Source of the DNA: Owenia fusiformis
Lineage: Eukaryota; Annelida; Polychaeta; Sabellida; Oweniidae
Direction of reading: 5' to 3'
Assembly: GCA_903813345.2 (NCBI GenBank)
Contig: CAIIXF020000003.1
Location: 12,106,931 to 12,170,930, forward strand
Length of the DNA stretch: 64,000 bases
In this document: positions 38,201-50,200 of the stretch, piece by piece
How positions within the stretch are numbered: the first letter of the stretch is position 1
Layout: the number at the start of each line of letters is the position of its first letter
Notes under the pieces: generated by a model
What the model was told of the DNA's origin: nothing
Seen by the model: the letters and a program-made list of their open reading frames with translations, nothing else
The model's database searches: none
Program-made: the position numbers and the translations under genes

Positions 38201-41200
38201 TTCAAAATATTCTTGTTAACAGTTTTTGTCATGAATTACAGCTGATTCCTAAATGCTTTGAAAGCTCTGATTCAGACATTGAAATCAGTGTTTTACTTCA
38301 CAGTGTCAGATGTGGTATTCAGTGCTCAACCGGGAACACCACTTGCAACTAAGATTGTATTGTATCACATTGTATTGCTTTTATAGATAAATCATAAAAA
38401 TCTCAGTCTGATTTATTTTATTTCTTATATTGAAAATATAATTACATGGGATGCAATGTAATGATAACTTTTCCCAAACTTTTCCCAAACTGTTTGGATT
38501 TATCATGTAATAAAATTTTGGCAAAAACATGTTATTCTGTTAATAATTTCAGATGTGAAGATTATGAAAATCTAAATATTATAAAGATATTATTCAACTT
38601 TTACTCAATTAACCTTTCTATGACATACTTAATGGAAGATTATCCAATTCATTTGTTTACTCAGAACATGCTTAGTAATATGACCTAGTTAATAATTTAG
38701 CATGCATCAAATTGGCTACAATGTACAATTGGAGTAAACCATGCCCCAAACTTCATAAATAGTCCAGGAGTAAACAAATGAAACAGAACAGATTATCCTA
38801 ATGTTTCGGCTTGAAATTCTATATCTCTGCTCATATGAGTATACTGGAAGATAGAATATCTATCAGCTATATTTCAATGTTAGAGCTTTTTACACTTGCT
38901 CAATGCAGAGTTTTCACATTTCAATAAGACATTTCCATTTTAAACTTTCTATTCTGCAAAGTCCTATATTTATCATTGTTATGTGATAACTAATAAATGT
39001 ATCATAATTCAATCATTATGGAAATTATGTGAAAGTTTAAAATGCAGAAATTGTTCACTAAATATCAAGTGCGTCAATGAAAAATATATGTACATAAAAT
39101 TATATTCATTAATTTTGCGCTAACAAGATTTCCGAAAGGTCTTTAAAAAAGTATCTTGTATCATTATGAAATAAAGCATATTATTTTAGAAAATAGAAAT
39201 CCCATCCGAAAAAGTTTTCAAAAGTTAATTACTTTAAACTCATCTCTAGTCTTTGATATCCTTTGAGAGGGGAATCCATTTAGGCCTATTCTATTTTCAA
39301 GATGACATCTGAATCCAAATTATTCACTGGAAATCAAATTAGTTTCAACTTTTGAAATGTTTGTTCTAACAATGGTCATTGTCTATCAAAAAATAAAAGT
39401 GTTACCAACAATTGCCTGGTCAATTTTGATTTAACCCTTTACTGAAAGCAGGTGAGTGCACTCTGATCTGGTCAAAACAACAAATCCATCTAAAATCGAT
39501 GACATCTTGTATCTTCGTCTTCAGCCTTTTGTTGTTTACAATTGTGAAAAGCTATAAGACCAAAGAGGATTATAGATTTAATTAATAAGGTCTCTCTTGG
39601 ATTGAGCCTTTGGACCATCATAGAACTCAAAACCCACATCAATCCATTACGATACAATAACTTCCCTAGAAATACAATAGTTAAAAATACTATCAAAATA
39701 AGATAATTCTTTTGGAATATTAATAAAAGCAGTACTGTGAGTAAGATTGTTGGCCATTCTGAGAGAAGTATAAAACAGATTGCACAATCCAGATTGCAGA
39801 TTGCACACATTGCAACAATCTGCACATTGCAACATTGCTAACATTGTTAAGATTGTTGACCATTCTGAGAGAAGTATAAAACAGATTGCACAATCCAGAT
39901 TGCAGATTGCACACATTGCAACAATCTGCACATTGCAACATTGCTAATATTGTTAAGATTGTTGACCATTCTGAGAGAAGTATAAAACAGATTGCACAAT
40001 CCAGATTGCAGATTGCACACATTGCAACAATCTGCACATTGCAACATTGCTAAGATTGTTGAGATTGTTGACCATTTTGAGAAGAGAAGTAAAAACAGAT
40101 TGCACAATCCAGATTGCAGTTTGCACACATTGCAACAATCTGCACATTGCAACATTGCTAACATTGTTAAGATTGTTGACCATTCTGAGGGGAGAAGTAT
40201 AAAACAGATTGTACAATCTAGATTGCAGTTTGCACACATTGCAACAATCCGCACATTGCAACATTGCTTAGATTGTTAAGATTGTTTATTGAGATTGTTG
40301 GCCATTCTTAGTAGTATAAAACAGATTGTACAATCCAGATTGCAGTTTGCACACATTGCAACAATGTGCACATTGCAACATTGCTAACATTGTTAAGATT
40401 GTTGGTCATTCTGAAAGGAGAAGTATAAAACAGATTGTACAATCCAGATTGCAGTTTGCACATATTGCAACAATCTGTACATTGCAACATTGCTAAGATT
40501 GTTAAGATTGTTGGCCATTTTGAGACGAGAAGTATAAAACAGATTGCACAATCCAGATTGCAGATTGCACACATTGCAACAATCTGCACATTGCAACATT
40601 GCTAACATTGTTGGTCATTCTGAGAGAAGTATAAAACAGATTGTACAATCCAGATTGCAGTTTGCACACATTGCAACAATCTATACATTGCAACATTGCT
40701 AACATTGTTGACCATTCTGAGGGGAGAAGTAAAAAACAGATTGTACAATCCAGATTGCAGTTTGCACACATTGCAACAATCTATACATTGCAACATTGCT
40801 AACATTGTTAAGATTGTTGGTCATTCTGAGGGGAGAAGTATAAAACAGATTGCACAATCTAGATTGCAGATTGCACACTTTGCAACAATCTGCACATTGC
40901 AACATTGCTAACATTGTTGGCCATTCTGAGAAAAGTATAAAACAGATTGTACAATCCAGATTGCAGTTTGCACACATTGCAACAATGTGCACATTGCAAC
41001 ATTGCTAACATTGTTAAGATTGTTGGTCATTCTGAAAGGAGAAGTATAAAACAGATTGCACAATCCAGATTGCAGTTTGCGCACATTGCAACAATCTGCA
41101 CATTGCAACATTGCTAACATTGTTGGTCATTCTGAGAGAAGTATAAAACAGATTGTACAATCCAGATTGCAGATTGCAACAATCTGCACATTGCAACATT

Positions 41201-44200
41201 GCTAACATTGATAAGATTGTTGGCCATTCTGAGAGAAGTATAAAACAGATTGTACAATCCAGATTGCAGATTGCACACATTGCAACAATCTGCACATTGT
41301 AACATTGAGAGAGAAGTATAGAAGAGATTGCAATTCAGATTGCAGATTGTCAACAATCTTAAAGAAAAAATGCAATGTGTAAGTGATTTAACATAGGAGT
41401 CAATGGAGAAGCAGATTGTTTTCAGTTTGCTAGAGGTACCCTATTGGCCATAGCTAAGGAAAATAGGGGGCCCTAAGGGGTGATGTTCTCTTTTTCTCTA
41501 AATCTAATAATCTAGGTCTTTCATTAACACCTCAATCAGGCAACCTTCAGTGGTTCAGATTGTTGAGACTAGACATCTTTAAAAATTAAAAGTATATTTT
41601 ATCACCTTGTTTTTGACATTTGCGATCACTTATAGAATTGGCAAAATGCCAACTGTGCCCATTGAAAAGTCAGGTGAAAATCTGAGCTTTAGCAATATCA
41701 ATTTATCACACCTGTAACAAATTATTTGCACACTTTGGATTCATGATCCTAGAATAAGCATAGCTATTATTAGGTAAATGTGGCTCATATATTAACAGGT
41801 ATTAACAGACAGCAATTGCTTCATTTCAAAGGTTTCAGTTGCTCCAGATTTTAACCACCTTGGATGTTGAAAACGTTACAGCAGGTTGTTTTGAGAGATT
41901 TTGCAAATGTTATTGTTTAAATTAAAATTGACAGTAATTTTAACCATTGTTTTATTTTGGTTTTGCACTTTGAGATCCAGATGCTAATATTAATTGCTGT
42001 ATATGAAGTACTCTTTTAAAGCAGTGAAATGGGTATTTGTTACTGGAAATTATAAGGAAACCCCAATATAATATTTGTTATCTTTACATGAGTTATCAAG
42101 CAAGGGAAGACAGTACCCATCCTCCGAACACAAGCCTCCAGAACCCATACCTCCTTCTTACAGAACTCATAGCTCATTCTTCTTGGAAGAAGGTCAGGTA
42201 TGAGTTTTGGAGGCCTGTGTTCAGAGAATGAGACCCACCACAGTGAGTGAATATTAACTGATAAATCAGCTTACATGTTTAGGAAATGTTAGAATCTGTA
42301 TCAAGAACACCTCATTATCTTTAACTACAGGAAATACAGTCCTGGGTTTGAAGTTCTTTATCATCTATATAGGTGCTTCATTAAAAAGTTAGTCTTGTAT
42401 TAAGCCACTTGACCTTATTCTGATATATCAGTGTTACCCTAAGCTTGTATGTATTCTGAGGAATAGTACAGGCTGTGAATCCAACAATGACTTGACATCA
42501 TTTAATCTGTAACATCACTGAGTACAGATTTGTAAGTTCTCAGTTCACTTTGGCTAGTCTGTTTCACTGTTTTGGTTTTTACTTTGGCTAGTCTGTTTCA
42601 CTGTTATGGTTTTTACTTTGGCTAGTCTGTTTCACTGTTTTGGTTTTTACTTTGGCTAGTCTGTTTCACTGTTTTGGTTTTTACTTTGGCTAGTCTGTTT
42701 CACTGTTATGGTTTTTACTTTGGCTAGTCTGTTTCACTGTTTTGGTTTTTACTTTGGCTAGTCTGTTTCACTGTTATGGTTTTTACTTTGGCTAGTCTGT
42801 TTCACTGTTTTGGTTTTTACTTTGGCTAGTCTGTTTCACTGTTTTGGTTTTTACTTTGGCTAGTCTGTTTCACTGTTTTGATTTTTACTTTGGCTCGTCT
42901 GTTTCACTGTTATGGTTTTTACTTTGGCTCGTCTGTTTCACTGTTTTAATTTTTACGTTGGCTAGTCTTTTTCACTGTTTACTTTGGCTAGTCTGTTTCA
43001 CTGTTTTGGTTTTTACTTTGGCTAGTCTGTTTCACTGTTATGGTTTTTACTTTGGCTAGTCTGTTTCACTGTTTTGGTTTTTACTTTGGCTCGTCTGTTT
43101 CACTGTTTTAATTTTTACGTTGGCTAGTCTGTTTCACTATTTTGGTTTTTACTTTGGCTAGTCTGTTTCACTGTTTTGGTTTTTACTTTGGCTAGTCTGT
43201 TTCACTGCTTTGGTTTTTACTTCGGCTAGTCTGTTTCACTGTTTTGGTTTTTACTTTGGCTAGTCTGTTTCACTGTTTTGGTTTTTACTTTGGCTAGTCT
43301 GTTTCACTGTTTTGGTTTTTACTTTGGCTAGTCTGTTTCACTGTTTTGGTTTTTACTTTGGCTAGTCCGTTTCACTGTTTTGGTTTTTACTTTGGCTAGT
43401 ATCTGAGTTTTGCTTTTCTATTATGATTTTGTTAAGATGCTTATCTATATCTTCTTTTATAAAATAGGTTTTAGATTGTGAGGTTGTTAAGTAACAGGAA
43501 GGGTAAGTAATGAGGCTATCAAACTGTCTGGCTGTCTTGCTTAAAGAACTTTAGAATTTTGTTTAGGTAAATGTAATACAAAACCAATATTAATTATACC
43601 AACTTTACCCTTATTAAGCATATATAAACAGAAATAAATTATTACATAATAACCTGAGGAAATTTGAGTGTTTCACCTGCTGGTAAAGAACACCTGTTAA
43701 TATTTTATGTTACTGTTAATAGATATAACCATGTCTAAATATGCAATACAAAAACATCTATATACAGGGTGTTTCATAATGACGGTCTCCCAACAATTAC
43801 CCTGCGTGCAGAGTCTAGTTAAACTACACTCTGCCTAGTAGAGACCATATTACAGTTTAGTAGCCCCGCCCCCACAACGTTTACCGGTGACAGTTTGGGT
43901 AATAAGTCACTTTTGACCTACGCGCTGCCCTTTCTTCCACCAATCAGCGAGCTTGAAGAAACATACGCCAAATGCGTTCTAATTAAATATGCGCATGTCA
44001 TTGGTCAATTCCGGGCTCAACGATGACGTCAGAAGGAATGACCATATATAGAACGTCGGTCAAATTTGGCCGACGAACACTGATTGGCGCGGTGAGTTCA
44101 CATGTTTATTTTAGTTTGAAAGAGTGAAGACGAAGCTCTCTTTAAGAAGTGAAGTCAAAGGGTACCCAACAATCACCAATCCTAGCTGAAATACCTCAGG

Positions 44201-47200
44201 CAATATGTTATAATCATTTGACCAATCATAGAAAATATTGTATGAATAGCAGCTTGATCAGAATGGATCTGCCACTATTTGCAGATTTTGACTACCCCAC
44301 ATCTTCTCAAAAACTTATCATTTGAGGTCTATTGATACAAACAGTATATGGGCTCCATCACCCGACAACATTCTGTTGAATCTGAATAACCACAAAAAAC
44401 TTAATTCCTCTAAAACCCAATAGCTCTCAGCTTCTATAGATTCAAGGAGTTATAAATCAATTTAATCTTTATTGGAATATAATATTCAACGATTTACTAC
44501 GACCTTGGGTGGTAATATTATTTGATTTTTTTCATTTCATTGTTCTATCTTGTGCTATCCACAGCATTGAAGCATGGCTATTATTTGATTATCTGAAAAA
44601 CCACATTGCAACCAGTTGATCAATTTAAAACCTATTGTAAATTAAGAAAAATTGATATTTTAACCATTTTGGGGCATTCCACAATCTTAATCTTACAAAT
44701 GGAGAATTGAGTAAAAGGAATACTGATCAGTAGCGATGAAAAATTTATTGAAAAAATACTTTTTTGGCTTTCAAGATTTAGTAGATCAATGTCTTCTTCA
44801 ACAATTCTGTTTTCCAAACATGCACTGCATCCAAAGAAAACATTTATACCTAGAAAGATATCATAGTATACCATGGCCATTTTAATCAGTCCACCTTAAG
44901 ATTTAAAGAGATGTGATTGGGATGAGACACAGGGGCATTACCAACACAACAATAAGATATGAGTCCACAAGGCAGCACCATGGAAACACATAGCAACCAA
45001 CAGCCCAACATGAACTACAAACAAATCAATACCTAAAAGCACTTGAATATTAACCTTATGACTAAAACCCTCACTTATATCCTCACAAATATTCACATGC
45101 TTACCCTTTTCACAATTGTACCCTGAAAAGAGAGCTTCGCCTACACTCTTTGAATAAGAAAAAAGTCCTTTGATATTATTGCCTTACCCAATCAGAATAG
45201 GTCAATCAAAATCAAGCTGTCCAATCAGAATTGAGGTTATCAGGTTGATAGCTCCTCTCGGGCTCATTAAGATTTCACCAGTATGAGTAGTAGTAGCTAG
45301 TGATTGAACTTGCCTCTACTGCTCAGGGTAGTTAATGTTTGTAAGAATCACTGAATGGCAAAATTACATAAAACAGGGCATATAAGGTAACACTACCAGC
45401 AACAGACATATCATATTAAATTCTAAGGTCAAAATCTTGTTTTGCTGTGCAAGAGATATCTCAATTGAGATTCTGTCAGAGTTGATGTAATGGATTGAAA
45501 TCTGTCTGAATTTGATTAATAAATATTGGAATTAGATTACAAACCAATTTCCAGAATTGAAAAGTAATCTTGTCATGGACTTTTGAAATGAATACTCTTA
45601 AAATAATTCTGTCTACTGCTTCGCATAATTCCCATATAATGCAGAAAGCTTACCAGATTTTCTTTGAAAATATTGCACCATGGGTTTCAATTTAAGATAG
45701 AATGGAAAAGTCACCAAATAGTCATTCTGATTTATCTGAGTATCTTTATCTAAAGCTTGTAAGAGATTAATCTGAGGGAATGTAGAGACTGTAGATCCCA
45801 TAATGCCCATAACAAGGTTTACTGGACATCTGACAGCCTGACAACCATATTAATGTTTACACTTTGCATATCAGATAGAACCCTGCCCTCTGACAAGATT
45901 GGTTTTCAAGTAAGACAATCAATCTAATCAATCAAAGAGCACATCTGATATGTCTTTGATTGAACCATTCGCATATATCATCATGGTCAGGAATAACTGA
46001 GCTCTGATTGGCTATGTAATTCAGAGACTGACCATTAATATGTAAAGAGTGTGAGCATAAAATAATCACTCTTGGGGAGGGTAATCTGCTACAAATCAAG
46101 TGGCAGATTGTGTGATCAACTTGAATTTTCAATGATTTCTAAAAATAAGCCAATAATTATAAGATTGCCTGTGGATATCTGACATTCACAAGAATATAAA
46201 ATTATCTCATGGTACCTTCTGACATGCTACAGGGCACCAAATGGGTATCTTTGATGGCATGAACTTTGTACTTTTATTTATAAGGCCCCTGATAGAGATC
46301 CTATAATTCTACTTCATTGTATAAATACGCCTTGCTACAAACTCTTGAGCAGCCCCCTTCCCCTTCAAACCTCTCCCAGGGACTTGATTCAAAACTATAT
46401 TAATAATACTTGTTATGATATTGATAATTATCACTTCTAAATAAAAAAAACTTTATATGCACATATCTTATACTTTTAAAAAAGGTGCTGAAGCAAACTC
46501 TTTCAAGGGATTAACATGCGAAATGTCACCAACCACCATTGGTTACAGATGCTGAATGTGAGAGACCAACTGCCAACCATCAAATGTTGAACACCATACA
46601 CAAAATAATATGTCACCACTTGTGGCTGGCTATGGAAGTTACATAGACAAGCTTAATAAAAATAAACTTTAGCAAATAGCCTCTGTTGAATTTGTTGTTA
46701 TGGAACATTTTCGTCATAGTAACATACTTATTATGAAATACTTTGGTGCACATGTTATGTACAATATACAATATTATGGAAATCCTAGCTGGCGGTAGAA
46801 GTTACATAAAGACAAATTATAGTAATAAACATATACTTTTGCCATGAGTGATTAGCCTCTTTTACTTCGTTGTTATGGAACTGTTTCGTCATAGTAACAT
46901 ACTTCTTATGAAATATTTGATGCACATGCTAATGACGCATGTAATTGATATTACATACAAAAATACAGTAGAATGGGCTGATTTGACAGTATTTAATTAA
47001 GCATTTTCCCAATCTCATAGAAATTTAGGGAGGGGGAGGAGGGCTAAGGGCTACTATCTATTTTATGACCGTCATTCTTAAGCTTTTTATAATCATAGCT
47101 CAAGAAAATGGGTTTCCCTAATACTGCATTTTGGATTCAATATGAAAGTCCAACTGACATGAATCATAAATAAATTAACTGGAAATTGTATTATGAGATG

Positions 47201-50200
47201 GAAATAAAATGAAACTGATTCAAACCATATCATGACTGAGTCAATATATATAACTTACAGAGAGCATTGATTTCCTTATTTTCTTAACTATTCTAAGTAC
47301 AGTGAAACTTGTATATCCAAACATCTCTCTTATCCAAACACCTCTCAATGTGAACACCTCTCGATGTGAACACTTTTTCTTGGTCACACGTCTGTTATCT
47401 CCCATTGACTCACTCATTTAAAAAACCTTGAAATGTGAACACATGCGTATCTGAACACTTTTGACGAGTTCAAGTGGTATTCCAATTAAACAGCTTTTAC
47501 TGTATTTGAACCTTTATCTTAAAGTATAATAGAGAAAAAACCTACATGTATGGGTTACTTATGATTCAAGTAAAATACAGAAAATGTTGTGCTTTCACAT
47601 TTCAGTCCCGCTGTACCAGTTGAATTTAATACATCTACGAGATGGCATGATATTTTATATGTTTTACGAGAAATAAATGAATTTTTTTTTATATTCCGTA
47701 TAAATGTTTTTTCTCAATAAGATATGCCTTAGAAATGTATGATACAATGATACCAGAGTGTAATATTGACGCTGCATGTGACGACGTGAAAATAAAAGAA
47801 AAAGGTATGTCACATGGGTCAATCAGATTGCTGAAAATGTCATTAAAAAATTTCATACACATGTATGATTAGAGACGCTATCAACACTAACCTTAGAGAA
47901 ATCCTCATCTTGACATGCCATTTCCCCTGCATTTTTCAAATCACTAATATTATTGACTAGGAGATTTTTCTTATTCTGCTACTTCTTCAGCTGTTTATCT
48001 GAACTATAGCCAAGAAATGTGGCGCAATCACCATGGTAATTGTAATTCTAGAAACAATCTAGTATGTTTAGCGTAACAGGAAGTAAGTGTGAATTTATGA
48101 TTCACAATATTGACAATGATAAGTAATTGTAAACATGAACTTGGACTTGCTAATGCGAACAAAATCTCAAATCAAGAGGTTGTGTTTTAGAATTGAAAAT
48201 TGACAAGAGAAGAGAGAAATAAACAAGATATAAAGTAGACAGGGATGAAGAAAACATTCTAAATTACATGGAAATGTCAAAAAATCAGGAAGTTTATTCA
48301 AATTTTAGAGAGAAACAGAGTGAAAAAAAACAGGGACATACATGATATTTTATAGCAAACAAGGTTTTGTAAGTACAGTACATAATCTGCAAATGAACTT
48401 GATAACCAATGAAGGTCATGTGACTAAAAATAAATAACAAAACAGTGGAAGGAGTCATTCCATAAAACAAGAAACTTAAACAATCATATAGTCAATACTC
48501 TAAATTGATAGAAACGCCATCAAATCAGATATACCAAGCTACATGACTCCCCTGACTTTGGAATATGAAATACCTTGACAAAAAGTCAATATGACATAGA
48601 GAGTATATAGGGCATTGGCTCCTGGTTTGCGATTGGCTCCATTCCAACGTTACTAATAATATTAATATATACTGTAATATTGTAAACAAGTTACTAATGT
48701 TAAGTACAAAAGGTTGGTTCTTCCTTGTGAAAGACAAGAAGAGGATAATTGTTAAATGAGACATATGAGACTTCTCTCTCAAGAGAATCTTATCAGGATG
48801 CTCCTTAAGGAGACAAAATAACAGTGATTAGTAACATCATGGTTCTTCCTTGCTTATATAGAGGATAATTGATGAGACATATGAGGCTTCTCCCGTAGGA
48901 GAGTCTAATCTCTGGATGCTCTGGATATAACAGAGCCACATAACATCCTAGCTTGACAAAACTGCTCAGCCTTACCAAATAATACCAGATTGTGCGTCAC
49001 AAGTCTAATGCACCAAATGACAAAAAGTCACAATGTTAAGCATTGCAAAAAGTTACATCTGCAAAGTAACCAAATATGACACAGTGCTAAACATGCCAAA
49101 AGGCTACATATTGCCCAAAAGGCTACATATTGCCCAAAAGCTACATTTCACAAAAAATATGCCGGGAGATAATACAAAATATTCCATGAATTCCACCGAT
49201 GGTGTGATAAATATTCCATGATTTTTTTCAAATGTGTAATTAAAGAAGAGTAAATTGCCAGTCCCAGATGCTTTTACTAAGATGTGCCAAGACAGCTAAT
49301 CAATGACAGAAATCAATATTTTATATATTCATGTAACTAAGGATGCCAACCAAATAATTCTGACAATTGAAGGAATAGTAATTGGCAGCAGTCTTGCATT
49401 AGGCCATTGTAGCCTTGCATCAGCCCCGTGTTGTCTTGCATCAAGCCCTTATAGTTGTGCATCAGACCCCTGTTATCATAGCAGGATAATAAGTAACTGT
49501 AATTTACTACATAAATCAGACTTCATAATCTGATTGGGTATTGGCTAAATTACATAATATTTAATTCTAAAGAGTAGAAGTGACATCAAGCTCTAATAAA
49601 GGGTACCATAGTTTCATAAAAAGTAAAGCAAACATATTCTTCAAAAGCCAATAATTCTTCTTTTCCCCCATTTGTAACCTGGCACGGATGAAGATTGATG
49701 TGTTTATATAAGAATGCGATATACCTGAGATCCTATTTCCAGCTTTTGATCTATAAATTAACATTCCTAGAAATATTTACGACCAGTTATCCTCTATATT
49801 TGAGGGTACAAGGGTACATTTCTTGTTTCTCTACCAACATGTTTCTTTATAACTCTAACCTCAGATTTGGATTCTACTTCAAGCAATTTTCCGAATACAT
49901 TAAAGTCGTGTTCCTAATAACCTCTGGCTTGAAAAAATGTCGTATGAACGATTTCTACAAAAACAATAATTCCTTTATTCCCGTAACCTGACACGAATGA
50001 AGATAGATGTATTTATACTAGAGCGATATGCACCTGAGAACTTATTTCAAGCCAGCAATATATAAATTAACATTTCCCGTATCCCTGCCAACGTGTTCCT
50101 AATAACCCTAGGTATTTTAAGCAGGAATGCACTTTAAGAACATAGTCTTTTTCCAATTTTGTGTCTCGTCCAATACCATATCAATTTTTCAAATTCAGAG

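Larger units (their letters stand above)
37023..41456. mobile_element. Foldback-like element with inverted minisatellite arms
   Basis: A 4.4-kb structure flanked by a perfect 8-bp direct repeat AGGAAAAT (37015-37022 and 41457-41464). Near the tips, ATGGCCAGTAGGTACC (37028-37043) mirrors GGTACCCTATTGGCCAT (41435-41451). Next come tandem arrays of the same ~105-bp unit in opposite orientation: a short array on the left (37055-37520) and a long one on the right (39740-41340). The 2.2-kb middle has no recognisable transposase. Long inverted repeats made of tandem arrays with 8-9-bp target duplications are the hallmark of foldback elements (Drosophila FB, sea urchin TU). The outermost five bases of the two ends do not match. 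Confidence 0.75.
44165..47297. other. Intron segment with repeats, no gene recognised
   Basis: Contains a TACCCT-family fragment (45119-45165), family 2 copy c (46508-46632) and a two-copy local duplication (46627-46935). Confidence 0.55.

Noticed and set aside
39490-41356. A dozen overlapping frames of 70-135 codons on both strands (Cys-rich, CNLDCAICF-type)
   Set aside because: All lie inside the ~105-bp tandem array; the recurring peptide is just the repeat unit translated, with no start or splice context.
42844-43059. 71-codon Phe/Leu-rich frame resembling membrane helices
   Set aside because: Direct translation of the 34-bp minisatellite.
43762-43782. Mariner-like tip TATACAGGGTGTTTCATAAT
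   Set aside because: No matching inverted end or transposase found nearby; may be a fragment only.
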